From Granulosicoccus sp965214025 (lineage in GTDB: Bacteria > Pseudomonadota > Gammaproteobacteria > Granulosicoccales > Granulosicoccaceae): 64,000 nucleotides of DNA. The notes beneath the pieces are model-generated. The model saw only the letters and a list, made by a program, of their open reading frames with translations, was not told the DNA's origin and did no database searches. Every line of letters starts with the position of its first letter. The first letter of the stretch is position 1. Made by a program: the position numbers and the translations under genes. Where the stretch lies: contig CBDCAW010000023.1 of NCBI GenBank assembly GCA_965214025.1, forward strand, positions 62,001-126,000, given 5' to 3'. Shown here one piece after another: positions 8,710 to 16,782 of this stretch.

Positions 8710-9447
8710 TCATGAATAACGCGCTTCGACCATCAGGCGCTTGAGTGTTGCGACAGCTTCGGGCAAGCCGGTCAGCAAGGCGCGGGCAATCACGCTGTGA
8801 CCGATGTTCAGTTCGTGAATAACCCCGATCCGCGCCACCGCCTGCACATTCTGGTAGTGCAAGCCGTGCCCTGCGTTCACGGTCAGCCCGAGTTTTGCAC
8901 CGAAGTGCGCGGCGCGTTCGATCGTGTCCAGCTCATCGGACTGCTCAGCCTCCGAAGGTGCATCGGCGTAGCGCCCGGTATGCAACTCGATGGCGGGTGC
9001 GCCGGCCCGTACCGAAGCCTCGATCTGGGTCTCGTCCGGATCGATGAACAGGGAAACTGCAATGCCTGCCTCGCGCAGGGCGGTGCACAGATCGCTTAGC
9101 CGATCGCTGTTGCCTGCCACATCGAGCCCGCCTTCGGTGGTCAGTTCCTCACGCTTCTCGGGCACGAGACAGACGTGGCGAGGCGCCACTGCGAGGGCGA
9201 GATCACGCATGGCGTCCGTTGCCGCCATCTCGAAATTGAGCCGCGTCTGCAGGCAGGCGGCGTAGCGCTGAATGTCGTGATCCTGAATATGACGACGGTC
9301 CTCACGCAGGTGCATGGTGATGCCATCGGCACCGGCAAGCTCGGCCTGCAAGGCTGCGTGTACCGGGTCAGGATATCTGCCCCCGCGTGCCTGACGAACC
9401 GTGGCCACGTGGTCGACGTTGATACCCAGGTAGATCGGTTGCGTCAT
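8710..9447 (-). CDS. pdxJ: Pyridoxine 5'-phosphate synthase
   Basis: This 245-residue TIM-barrel enzyme condenses 1-deoxy-D-xylulose 5-phosphate with 3-amino-2-oxopropyl phosphate to make pyridoxine 5'-phosphate, the last ring-forming step of vitamin B6 synthesis. The start at MTQPIYLGINVDHVATVRQ matches the family N-terminus; the frame is open further upstream, but that extension is not protein-like. Recognisable segments are the catalytic EKREELTTEGGLDV loop and NAGHGLHYQNV near the end. It lies upstream of acpS in one transcription unit. The 85-bp gap from ygfX contains part of a 37-bp duplication. Confidence 0.96.
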   Translation of the reverse strand: MTQPIYLGINVDHVATVRQARGGRYPDPVHAALQAELAGADGITMHLREDRRHIQDHDIQRYAACLQTRLNFEMAATDAMRDLALAVAPRHVCLVPEKREELTTEGGLDVAGNSDRLSDLCTALREAGIAVSLFIDPDETQIEASVRAGAPAIELHTGRYADAPSEAEQSDELDTIERAAHFGAKLGLTVNAGHGLHYQNVQAVARIGVIHELNIGHSVIARALLTGLPEAVATLKRLMVEARYS

Positions 9448-9508
9448 GAACGTGCTCCAGGTGATGTGGACGAAGCGCCAAGGGTGTTTCGCTTCCGTTC
9501 GTGCGGAT

Positions 9509-9574
9509 GGTGTGGATGAAGCATCGAGGGTCTCACGCTTGCGGCGGTGTGGATGGAGTGCTGAGGGTCTCACG
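9509..9574. repeat. Imperfect 37-bp tandem duplication across the ygfX stop
   Basis: Two 29-bp blocks, at 9509-9537 and 9546-9574, begin GGTGTGGATG and end GAGGGTCTCACG, with starts 37 bp apart. The shift is not a multiple of three, so the duplication changed the reading frame at the ygfX C-terminus and probably created its present stop. Confidence 0.6.
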
Positions 9575-10063
9575 ATCGAGCAACAGTAGCTGCAATTGCA
9601 GATAGCTGAAGTCACGCGGCGTTATCGCGTCGCGCCAAAGGCACAGCCGATGGGTTCGGCCATCATCGTCGAGCAGCGCGAGAACGATCAGCAGGCGGCT
9701 GCGATAGCAACCGCCGGTCAGCGTACCACTGCGCCAGTGGCCCTGAGCACACCACGACCAGCGACCGCAACCATCGTGCATGAGCTGCTGAAGCCGCGGT
9801 TCACGGCGACGCGACCAACAGCCGATGATGCCGCCGGTCAGCAGCAGCAGCGTGGCTTCGAAGATCGGTAAGGGGAGCTGCCACAGAGCACGTACGGACA
9901 GGAGTGCCAGAAGGGCAAGCAATACCGGTCGGTAGCGAGACGAGCCGATTCGCAGGGAGCAGCGTGCTGAAGGCTGCGCGGCAGCGTCAGTGGCTGGCGT
10001 CGCCGCGCGCCTGAATGGCCAGCTCGGCCAGTGACTGCTTGATCTTGACGATGATGGGTTCAT
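9533..10063 (-). CDS. YgfX (CptA)-like inner-membrane protein
   Basis: This encodes about 176 residues if started at the ATG at 10063, inside the end of sdhE; the real start is uncertain because no good codon lies nearer the sdhE stop. The protein-like part begins around residue 30. It has two hydrophobic helices (RYRPVLLALLALLSV and a following LLLLTGGIIG stretch) and a soluble C-terminal domain with RSRLLIVLALLDDDGRTHRLCLWRDAI. This topology, and the position right after sdhE, match YgfX, described in E. coli as the membrane partner of SdhE (CptB/CptA). Identification rests mainly on synteny and topology. Confidence 0.65.
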   Translation of the reverse strand: MNPSSSRSSSHWPSWPFRRAATPATDAAAQPSARCSLRIGSSRYRPVLLALLALLSVRALWQLPLPIFEATLLLLTGGIIGCWSRRREPRLQQLMHDGCGRWSWCAQGHWRSGTLTGGCYRSRLLIVLALLDDDGRTHRLCLWRDAITPRDFSYLQLQLLLLDRETLSTPSTPPQA

Positions 10064-10265
10064 AGTGAGCATCCTTGCTCTTGCCGCAAAGTAGTGCATA
10101 CAACTCCGGGTCCTGCCAATCGAGCAGTTCCTCGAAGCGCTGACGCTCGCCATCCGTGGCAGCGCCGTAATGATGGTCGACGTAGGCCAGCATGGCCTCA
10201 TCAAGTTCACGCATACCGCGCCGGCATCGCCAACGCAGCCTGCCGATGTTCACGCTGTGTACCAA
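9987..10265 (-). CDS. sdhE: Succinate dehydrogenase flavinylation factor SdhE
   Basis: This encodes a 92-residue Sdh5/YgfY-family protein that promotes covalent attachment of FAD to SdhA. The diagnostic motif RRGMRELDEAM lies near the N-terminus, followed by the helical bundle segment FEELLDWQDPELYALL. The start is a TTG at 10265 with AGGA eleven bases upstream; a GTG at 10253 is an alternative. It begins 5 bp after the sdhB stop, so it is the next gene of the sdh operon, and its end overlaps the putative ygfX start. Confidence 0.92.
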   Translation of the reverse strand: MVHSVNIGRLRWRCRRGMRELDEAMLAYVDHHYGAATDGERQRFEELLDWQDPELYALLCGKSKDAHYEPIIVKIKQSLAELAIQARGDASH

Positions 10266-10270
10266 GGCGC

Positions 10271-11170
10271 TTACATCCTTCGCTGCACGAGCATCTTCTT
10301 GGTTTCAGCGATTGCCTTCGCCGGGTTCAGGCCTTTCGGGCACACCTGGGCGCAGTTCATGATGGTATGGCAACGGTACAGCTTGAACGGGTCTTCCAGA
10401 TCATCCAGGCGATCACCGGTCGACTCATCACGGCTGTCTACCAGCCAACGGTAAGAGGCGAGCAGGGCGGCAGGGCCGAGATAGCGATCCGGGTTCCACC
10501 AGTAACTGGGGCAGCTGGTCGAGCAGCAGGCGCACAGGATGCACTCGTAGGAGCCATCGAGCTTGTCGCGATCTTCCGGAGACTGCAAGCGTTCCTTGTC
10601 AGGCGGCGCCGGCGTGTCGGACTTCAGCCAGGGCTCGATCGACGCATACTGTGCGTAGAAGTTGGTCAGGTCCGACACCAGATCCTTGATCACCGGTTGA
10701 TGCGGCAACGGGTAGATGGTGATATCACCATCGATGTCGGCAATACCCGTGGTGCAGGCCAACCCGTTCCTGCCATCGATGTTCATGGCGCAGGAACCGC
10801 AGATGCCCTCGCGGCAGGAGCGTCTGAACGTAAGCGTGGAGTCGAGCGTACCCTTGATCTTGATGATCGCGTCGAGAACCATCGGCCCGCAGCTGTCGAT
10901 GTCGAGTTCGAACGTGTCCAGCCGCGGATTCTCACCACTGTCGGGGTCGTAGCGGTAGATCTTGAAACGACGGATGTTCAGCTTGCCTTCGCCGGTGCCT
11001 TGAGTGGCCGTGTCACCGGAACCGTTCGCCTTTCCGTCGCTACCCTGGGTGACACCGTTGCCCGAGCCCCCGTTTACCGAGCCCCCGTTACCCGAGCCAT
11101 TGTTGCCGGAGCGGAACATCTTGCCCGCCTTGTTGATGATCGAATTGGCGGGTAGTCTGAATTCTGCCAT
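10271..11170 (-). CDS. sdhB: Succinate dehydrogenase iron-sulfur subunit with Gly/Ser/Asn-rich insertion
   Basis: This electron-transfer subunit of complex II carries electrons from the SdhA flavin to the membrane quinone site. Cysteine clusters are intact: CREGICGSC with a later Cys for [2Fe-2S], CILCACCSTSC for [4Fe-4S], and CHTIMNCAQVCP for the third cluster. The protein has 299 residues against about 235-260 normally. The excess is a low-complexity tract at residues 21-63, between the conserved start MAEFRLPANS and the core NIRRFKIYRYDPDSGENP. The start at 11170 is 22 bp after the sdhA stop; an upstream extension is not protein-like. The insert is encoded by short internal repeats. Confidence 0.96.
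   Translation of the reverse strand: MAEFRLPANSIINKAGKMFRSGNNGSGNGGSVNGGSGNGVTQGSDGKANGSGDTATQGTGEGKLNIRRFKIYRYDPDSGENPRLDTFELDIDSCGPMVLDAIIKIKGTLDSTLTFRRSCREGICGSCAMNIDGRNGLACTTGIADIDGDITIYPLPHQPVIKDLVSDLTNFYAQYASIEPWLKSDTPAPPDKERLQSPEDRDKLDGSYECILCACCSTSCPSYWWNPDRYLGPAALLASYRWLVDSRDESTGDRLDDLEDPFKLYRCHTIMNCAQVCPKGLNPAKAIAETKKMLVQRRM
10982..11110 (-). repeat. Low-complexity in-frame insertion in sdhB
   Basis: This encodes residues 21-63 of SdhB, mostly Gly, Ser, Asn and Thr, with short repeated units (GSGNGGS, VNGGSGNG). The composition and internal near-repeats suggest slippage-driven growth at a tolerant N-terminal site. Confidence 0.8.
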
Positions 11171-11192
11171 TGCTGCGTTCTCCGTTGTTCGT

Positions 11193-12980
11193 CTAGTAAA
11201 CGCGTGTCTTCGGCGGAATGACCTCGCAATCATCCGTCAGGGTGTACATGTGTACCGGGCGGTAGTCGATCGCCACGTTGGCGTCGTCGTCGGTCCATGT
11301 CAGCGTATGCTTCATCCAGTTCTCGTCATCGCGCTCTTCGTGGTCGTCACGCGCATGGGCACCACGGCTTTCGGTACGGTTGACGGCTGATCGAATGATG
11401 GTCTGAGCCTGGAACAGCAGGTTTTCCAGTTCCAGAGTCTCGACCAGGTCGGTATTCCAGATCAGGTTCTTGTCATCGACACGCACATCCTTGAAGCTGT
11501 CGACAACCTCGCGCATCTTCACCACCCCCTCTTCGAGCGTTTCGGCAGTGCGGAACACGGCGGCATGCTTCTGCATCGTGGCCTGCATGGTGTCCCGGAT
11601 CTGTGCCGTGGGGGTGCTGCCGGATGAGTTGCGTATCTTGTTCAGGTGATCGAGCACCGGCTCTGACGAGGATTCCTTCAACGGCTTCTGCTTCTGACCC
11701 GGTTCGATCAGCTCGCGCGCGCGAATGGCGGCGGCCCGGCCGAATACCACGATGTCCAGCAGAGAGTTGCTGCCGAGGCGGTTGGCGCCGTGCACCGATA
11801 CGCAAGCTGCCTCACCGATGGCCATCAGGCCCGGCACCACGGTGTCCGGATCGCCATCCTTCAACGTGACCACTTCGCCGTGATAGTTGGTCGGGATACC
11901 GCCCATGTTGTAGTGCACGGTAGGCAGGACCGGGATCGGTTGCTTGGAGACGTCCACCGCCGCGAAGATCTGCGCAGACTCGGCGATACCGGGCAGACGC
12001 TTGTCGATGACATCGCGCCCCAGGTGCATCAGGTTCAGGTGAATGTGATCACCGTCATCGCCGACGCCGCGCCCCTCGTTGATTTCCATCGTCATCGACC
12101 GGCTGACCACATCGCGGGAGGCAAGATCCTTCGCGTTGGGTGCGTAGCGTTCCATGAAGCGCTCACCGTCGCTGTTGGTCAGGTAGCCTCCTTCACCGCG
12201 CACGCCTTCGGTGATCAACACGCCGGCGCCGTAGATGCCGGTAGGGTGGAACTGCACGAATTCCATGTCCTGCAGCGGCAGGCCTGCCCGTAGCGTCATC
12301 GCGCCGCCATCGCCTGTGCAGGTATGAGCGGAGGTGGCGGAGAAGTAGGTCTTGCCGCAGCCACCGGTGGCGAGCACCACGATCTGCGCGGAAAACCGGT
12401 GCAGTTCGCCGGTGGCCAGATCGAGTGACATCACACCACGACAAACGCCGTCTTCCATGATCAGGTCAGTGGCGAAATGTTCGATGTAGAACTCGGCCTG
12501 ATGCTTCAGCGACTGCTGATACAAGGTGTGGAGAATGGCATGGCCGGTACGGTCCGCCGCCGCGCAGGTGCGCTGGGCAGTACCCTCGCCGAAGTGCGTG
12601 GTCATGCCACCGAAGGGGCGCTGGTAGATCTTGCCTTCCTCGGTGCGCGAGAACGGCACGCCATAGTGTTCCAGCTCGATCACCGCCGGTACCGCCTCAC
12701 GGCACATGTATTCGATGGCATCCTGGTCACCGAGCCAGTCGGAACCCTTGATCGTGTCGTACATGTGCCAGTTCCAGTGGTCCTCACCCATGTTTCCAAG
12801 CGAGGCGCTCATGCCGCCTTGAGCGGCCACGGTGTGCGAGCGGGTGGGAAAGACCTTGGTCACACAGGCCGTGGACAGGCCCTGAGCGGCCATCCCCAGT
12901 GTGGCGCGCAGGCCGGCACCGCCGGCACCGACGATGACCACGTCGTAGGCGTGATCCTGAATCTTGTAGTCTTTGGTCAT
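11193..12980 (-). CDS. sdhA: Succinate dehydrogenase flavoprotein subunit
   Basis: This 595-residue catalytic subunit oxidises succinate to fumarate in the TCA cycle. The FAD-binding site VVIVGAGGAGLRAT is at the N-terminus. The segment FPTRSHTVAAQGG contains the histidine that normally carries covalent FAD. Substrate and active-site segments such as QFHPTGIYGAGVLITEG and the Arg in PNAKDLASRDVVSR are present. Length is normal and there is no insertion, in contrast to SdhB. It lies between sdhD and sdhB in one operon, and SdhE encoded downstream would flavinylate it. Confidence 0.98.
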   Translation of the reverse strand: MTKDYKIQDHAYDVVIVGAGGAGLRATLGMAAQGLSTACVTKVFPTRSHTVAAQGGMSASLGNMGEDHWNWHMYDTIKGSDWLGDQDAIEYMCREAVPAVIELEHYGVPFSRTEEGKIYQRPFGGMTTHFGEGTAQRTCAAADRTGHAILHTLYQQSLKHQAEFYIEHFATDLIMEDGVCRGVMSLDLATGELHRFSAQIVVLATGGCGKTYFSATSAHTCTGDGGAMTLRAGLPLQDMEFVQFHPTGIYGAGVLITEGVRGEGGYLTNSDGERFMERYAPNAKDLASRDVVSRSMTMEINEGRGVGDDGDHIHLNLMHLGRDVIDKRLPGIAESAQIFAAVDVSKQPIPVLPTVHYNMGGIPTNYHGEVVTLKDGDPDTVVPGLMAIGEAACVSVHGANRLGSNSLLDIVVFGRAAAIRARELIEPGQKQKPLKESSSEPVLDHLNKIRNSSGSTPTAQIRDTMQATMQKHAAVFRTAETLEEGVVKMREVVDSFKDVRVDDKNLIWNTDLVETLELENLLFQAQTIIRSAVNRTESRGAHARDDHEERDDENWMKHTLTWTDDDANVAIDYRPVHMYTLTDDCEVIPPKTRVY

Positions 12981-13068
12981 GTTTGTTCTGTTCCAGAGCG
13001 TGAGACGCCGGCTTGCACAGCGCGGGTAACTGGCGCGCAGCCTTGCAGGTAATGGGTGCGAAACGCCA

Positions 13069-13452
13069 CTAGCTGGAGAAGGCCACGCGCAGCACGGAAA
13101 AGATGCCGATGATGGCTATCACCGCGGAGAGCAAGGTCACTGCAATGATTGATACGGTGCGCGCCGCATGAGAGCCCACATAATCCTCGATGATGACCTG
13201 CAGACCGAGCCGGGCGTGATAGAAACCGGCGATCAGCAGCAGGATCATGATGACGGCGGTGACCGGGCTCGACAGCCAGTCGCGAACCTCGACGTAACTC
13301 ATGCCGGGCAGGGCGGCAATGGAGAAGCACAACCACAGGATAAGCGGCACCATCGCGATCGCGCTGAGCCGCTGCGACCAGAAGTGGCTGGTGCCTTCCT
13401 TCGCAGAACCCAGCCCCTTGACCCTCGACAGGGGCGTGCGCAATGTGTTCAT
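13069..13452 (-). CDS. sdhD: Succinate dehydrogenase membrane anchor subunit SdhD
   Basis: This encodes 127 residues with three transmembrane helices. The motif FYHARLGLQVIIEDYVGS contains the histidine expected to bind heme b and the Asp-Tyr used near the quinone site. The ATG overlaps the sdhC stop as ATGA, so the start is secure; the open frame upstream runs inside sdhC and is not used. It forms the membrane anchor and quinone site with SdhC. Confidence 0.95.
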   Translation of the reverse strand: MNTLRTPLSRVKGLGSAKEGTSHFWSQRLSAIAMVPLILWLCFSIAALPGMSYVEVRDWLSSPVTAVIMILLLIAGFYHARLGLQVIIEDYVGSHAARTVSIIAVTLLSAVIAIIGIFSVLRVAFSS

Positions 13453-13835
13453 GAGGAGGCTCCGACGATCCAGGTGATGACGGTCAGGCCGACCGCTGCT
13501 GCGATGCACGCCTTGGCGGACTTGTCGGCGGTTTCCAGCGAGAATCCGCGCCCTACATCCCAGAAAAGGTGCCGGATACCGTTGCACAGATGGTAGTAGA
13601 GGGAAAGAGTGAAGCCGAACAGCACCAGCATTCCGAACCAGGAACCGAGCAGGGCTTCCGCGAAGTCGAAACCCTCCGGACTGCCCGCTGCCTTCACAAG
13701 CACATACACCAGCAGCAGAATGGCTGCACTGTTGACGATGCCCGAGGCGCGATGGCTCACCGACAGGTAAGCGGTCAGCGGCAGCTTGTAGACTTGCAGG
13801 TGCGGCGACATGGGCCGCTTGTCATTCCAGGACAT
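13449..13835 (-). CDS. sdhC: Succinate dehydrogenase cytochrome b556 subunit SdhC
   Basis: This encodes 128 residues with three membrane helices, the first gene of the structural operon. The signature SVSHRASGIVNS holds the conserved Ser/Arg of the quinone pocket, and YYHLCNGIRHLFWDVG carries the heme-ligand histidine region. It starts MSWNDKRPMSPHLQVYKLP, typical for the family. The 197-bp upstream spacer has two strong inverted repeats and presumably the operon promoter. Confidence 0.95.
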   Translation of the reverse strand: MSWNDKRPMSPHLQVYKLPLTAYLSVSHRASGIVNSAAILLLVYVLVKAAGSPEGFDFAEALLGSWFGMLVLFGFTLSLYYHLCNGIRHLFWDVGRGFSLETADKSAKACIAAAVGLTVITWIVGASS

Positions 13836-13860
13836 CGAGACGCTCAGGGTGGGTGGATGG

Positions 13861-13938
13861 ACGGCCGGCGGCCGTAATGTGACGTATCAGTCTACTCTCA
13901 TGGGGGCAGGCCATCGCAGGTGCAACTCCCGCACCTGC
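13861..13938. promoter_or_regulatory. Two inverted repeats upstream of sdhC
   Basis: ACGGC (13861-13865) pairs with GCCGT (13871-13875). GCAGGTGC (13916-13923) pairs perfectly with GCACCTGC (13931-13938) around a 7-nt loop. Both lie between the SDHAF4-like gene and sdhC. The second may end transcription of the former; neither is followed by a clear U-tract on the minus strand. Confidence 0.4.
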
Positions 13939-14032
13939 CGAACGACCCGGCTAGCCATCGAAGACGACGACGTTGTCGCTGCGATAGCCTGTCGGCACTC
14001 AATGGCCGCCGGGTGATTCGGTATCGGCCGTA

Positions 14033-14347
14033 TCAGAAGTCGGTACAGCGGCCGTTCTTCTCCCAATCGCCGTAGCGGGTGGGCTCCGGGCCCTTCTGCC
14101 CGCCGATCTCCGGCGGCAGGTCTCGTGACGAATCGTCCAGTGGCTTGCCGGAGAGTGATGGACGGACGGGCGGATTATCCGAGCCATCCGATGGCATACT
14201 GCCTGGAACCGGCTTCGCTCGGGCGGGAACCGCCGCATCTTGTTGTGGTGAACGGGAACCGAGCGTATCCGCAACAGGGCGATCTGCGGCCACGGAGTCG
14301 TCGGCGCCCGGCGCCTCCTCGGTGTCGTTTCCACTTGCATCAACCAT
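14033..14347 (-). CDS. DUF1674 / SDHAF4-like succinate dehydrogenase assembly factor
   Basis: This encodes 104 residues. The first 75 or so are disordered and rich in Asp, Pro and Ser. The last 25 carry the conserved DUF1674 signature GPEPTRYGDWEKNGRCTDF. In mitochondria the family (SDHAF4/Sdh8) binds flavinylated SdhA and shields it before assembly with SdhB. Its position just upstream of sdhCDAB on the same strand fits that role, although 197 bp with hairpins separates it from sdhC, so it may be a separate transcript. The disordered N-terminus is longer than the functional core needs and adds to the low-complexity trend in this window. Confidence 0.88.
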   Translation of the reverse strand: MVDASGNDTEEAPGADDSVAADRPVADTLGSRSPQQDAAVPARAKPVPGSMPSDGSDNPPVRPSLSGKPLDDSSRDLPPEIGGQKGPEPTRYGDWEKNGRCTDF

Positions 14348-14541
14348 CGGTAGGCTACTCCCAGATCAACATGGCTACAGGGCTCTCGCAGGCGAGCTCG
14401 GGTGCTTGCCTTGCCCGCTGCCCAACCCCACAATTGTAGCAATTCCGACGATCTTCCCGGGCCCTGTGTGGTGTGGGTGCTCAAAGTGTTCACGCTGTCG
14501 GGTGTTCATGTCGGATGTATTCGCAGCAACAGGAAAACTGG

Positions 14542-15807
14542 ATGAACGCTCAGTGGCAGGAACTCATGCAAGCCAGCGCCCCGCAGTTCGAAGACGTTGC
14601 GCGTTCAGCGATGCGGCGGAGTGCGCGCGACGTTTCATCCGATGATTCGGCAGCAGCAGGCACCGCACTCACTTTGTACGACAACGGGCCGCTGGCGGTG
14701 ATCGATGCGGTGGGTCGGGATGCGGGAACCTTCCTGCAGTCACAATTGTGCAACGATTTGCTCAAGCTGCCGATCGAACGTGCTCAGATCACCGGCTACT
14801 GCACCCCCAAGGGGCGGTTGCTCACGGTGTTCACGGTATTCGCCGTCGATGATGATGGCCGCGCTGACGAGAACCGTACGGGAGCTGACGATCGGGCCCC
14901 CGCGTGCTATCGGCTGTTGATGCCTGCAAGCATCGTGGAAGGGGCGCTCAAACGTCTGCGGATGTTCGTGATGCGGGCAGACGTCACGTTCACCGTTCGT
15001 GAGGATCTGGTCTGTATCGGCCTGAGTTGTACCTCCGATGTCGATCCCGTCGATGAACTCGCGGGCTGGCCCTCCGCGGTCCGGCCTTCCGCAGGGCGGT
15101 CCGTCACCGCTACCGGAGCTGAGGTGGAGGCCGACCTTCCGGGGGCCGGCCACCCGGCGACGCTGCAGCCGCTGTCATCGCCAGCGGAACCGATGGCGGT
15201 CACCACGCTGGCCTCCGGAGTCAACTTGCTACGCTGGCCAGACAGCGTGGATACGACGCAACAGCGGCATTTGCTCATCGGGCCTTCACACCTGATGGCC
15301 GAGCTGTGGCAAGCGAAGGCGCCGACGGCCACCCTGGCCAATCATGCCGCCTGGCGCCTGGCCGATATCGGTGCCGGTTTGCCGCACATCGAACCGGCAA
15401 CGCTCGAGGCCTTTGTTCCGCAGATGGTGAACCTGCAGTTGATCGATGCGTTGAGTTTCAAGAAAGGTTGCTATCCGGGGCAGGAGATCGTTGCTCGCAT
15501 GCACTACCTGGGCAAGTTGAAACGACACATGCGCAGATTCCGCCTCACAGGGCTTGCTCTTGAGGCGGTCGGCCCGGGCAGTGCGGTGTTGGCGGGTAGC
15601 GATGTCAACGCCGGCATCGTGGTCGATGCCATCGCTGAGCGTGATACCGTCGAGCTGCTTGCGGTGGTCAAGGTCGGTGTCACCGATCTGCATATCGATT
15701 CAGTCGCGCTGGAGGCGCTGGAGCTGCCTTACGTCCTGCCGACGCAGGGCGACGATGTCGATGCCGGGCTGCCACCGGTGCAGGGCGTGAGCGGAGCATC
15801 GCGATGA
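14542..15807 (+). CDS. ygfZ: YgfZ/GcvT-domain folate-binding protein
   Basis: This is a tetrahydrofolate-binding protein of the GcvT fold that supports repair or assembly of certain iron-sulfur enzymes. The family motif is clear as KKGCYPGQEIVARMHYLGK. It has 421 residues from an ATG preceded by AGGAAA; frames open further upstream lack a site. E. coli YgfZ is 326 residues. The excess lies partly in two low-complexity stretches, one Asp/Arg-rich after TVFAVDDDG and one Pro/Ala/Ser-rich after VDELAGW. It is divergent from the SDHAF4/sdh block, whose FeS subunit could be a client, and overlaps rraA by ATGA. Confidence 0.92.
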   Translation: MNAQWQELMQASAPQFEDVARSAMRRSARDVSSDDSAAAGTALTLYDNGPLAVIDAVGRDAGTFLQSQLCNDLLKLPIERAQITGYCTPKGRLLTVFTVFAVDDDGRADENRTGADDRAPACYRLLMPASIVEGALKRLRMFVMRADVTFTVREDLVCIGLSCTSDVDPVDELAGWPSAVRPSAGRSVTATGAEVEADLPGAGHPATLQPLSSPAEPMAVTTLASGVNLLRWPDSVDTTQQRHLLIGPSHLMAELWQAKAPTATLANHAAWRLADIGAGLPHIEPATLEAFVPQMVNLQLIDALSFKKGCYPGQEIVARMHYLGKLKRHMRRFRLTGLALEAVGPGSAVLAGSDVNAGIVVDAIAERDTVELLAVVKVGVTDLHIDSVALEALELPYVLPTQGDDVDAGLPPVQGVSGASR

Positions 15808-16292
15808 AGACTACCGACCTGTGCGACGCCCATGAGAACACGGTCCAGGTAGCAGACCCGGTCTGGCACGACTACGGAGGCATCATCGAGTTCGGCGGCG
15901 CGGCACGCACGCTGAAGGTCTTCGAGGATAATTCCCTGGTACGGCGTGAACTCGAGCTACCCGGCTCGGGGCGAGTACTGGTCGTCGACGGCGGTGGTTC
16001 CCTGCGCTGTGCGTTGCTCGGGGGCAAGCTTGCCGAGCTTGCGCAGACCAACGGCTGGGCGGGTGTCATCGTCTACGGTTGCGTGCGCGACCGGCTGGAG
16101 CTCGCGGCGTGCGATGTCGGCGTGAAGGCGCTGAGCACCCATCCGCGCAAGAGTCAGAAACGCGACGAGGGTCAGGCCGGCTTGGTCCTCAGCTTCGCTG
16201 GCTGCCGGATCCGGGAAGGTGACTACGTGTACGGTGACGAGGATGGCCTGATCATCAGTAACACGGCGCTGTTGCTACCGGTAGCAGGGTAG
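15804..16292 (+). CDS. rraA: RraA family protein (regulator of RNase E activity A or demethylmenaquinone-methyltransferase-like fold)
   Basis: This encodes 162 residues, the normal length. The core VVDGGGSLRCALLGGKLAEL followed by GWAGVIVYGCVRD is characteristic, and the N-terminus MKTTDLCDAHENTVQVADP matches. In E. coli RraA binds and inhibits RNase E. Related proteins are aldolases, and the sequence here is closer to the regulator type. The start overlaps the ygfZ stop as ATGA, so translation is coupled. Confidence 0.93.
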   Translation: MKTTDLCDAHENTVQVADPVWHDYGGIIEFGGAARTLKVFEDNSLVRRELELPGSGRVLVVDGGGSLRCALLGGKLAELAQTNGWAGVIVYGCVRDRLELAACDVGVKALSTHPRKSQKRDEGQAGLVLSFAGCRIREGDYVYGDEDGLIISNTALLLPVAG

Positions 16293-16377
16293 AGGCCCTC
16301 AGGTGCCGGCCGGTACGAGTCGAATCGTGTACAGATCGCGGTGCGTACCATACGGATCGGGTTCGGCCAGGGAAAAC

Positions 16378-16698
16378 ATGTCAATGCTCAAGGTGTACAC
16401 CGCCGCCCACATCATCGATGCGCAGATGGTGCTGGATGAACTGCTGGCCGGTGGTCTGCAGGCGCGAATCTCCGGTAGCTACCTCAGCGGCGCTATCGGG
16501 GAACTGCCACCGGACTCCTTGATTTCGGTATGGATCAGTGAACCGCGCCATGCACAGCGTGCCCGCGACATCATCGATGAATTCGAGGCCAGCCGGCAGA
16601 TGACGGGCCCCGATCGCACCTGTCGAAGCTGCGGCGAACGGATGGCACCGCAGTTCGGCCGTTGCTGGCAGTGCGGTGGTTGGATGCACGATACCTGA
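16378..16698 (+). CDS. DUF2007 domain protein with C-terminal zinc ribbon
   Basis: This encodes 106 residues. Residues 1-65 match the DUF2007 pattern of a small alpha/beta domain (KVYTAAHIIDAQMVLDELLA, then GELPPDSLISVWI). The C-terminus has two Cys pairs, CRSCG and CWQC, forming a zinc-ribbon. DUF2007 is sometimes called a putative signal-transducing domain; no biochemical role is established. The ATG at 16378 follows AGGGAA at a good distance, whereas the longer frame upstream lacks a site. It is 85 bp after rraA and probably part of that transcript. Confidence 0.82.
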   Translation: MSMLKVYTAAHIIDAQMVLDELLAGGLQARISGSYLSGAIGELPPDSLISVWISEPRHAQRARDIIDEFEASRQMTGPDRTCRSCGERMAPQFGRCWQCGGWMHDT

Positions 16699-16782
16699 GG
16701 CGGACCGCACTGCCACGGCACCGAGCACGCCGATTCGGATGTGCAGTGCCCACGACGAAGCCGGCCGGAACGACGGTAACCT

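Noticed and set aside
10094..11155. A 353-codon plus-strand frame over sdhB and sdhE
   Set aside because: It runs antisense to two well-identified genes and contains no recognisable domain.
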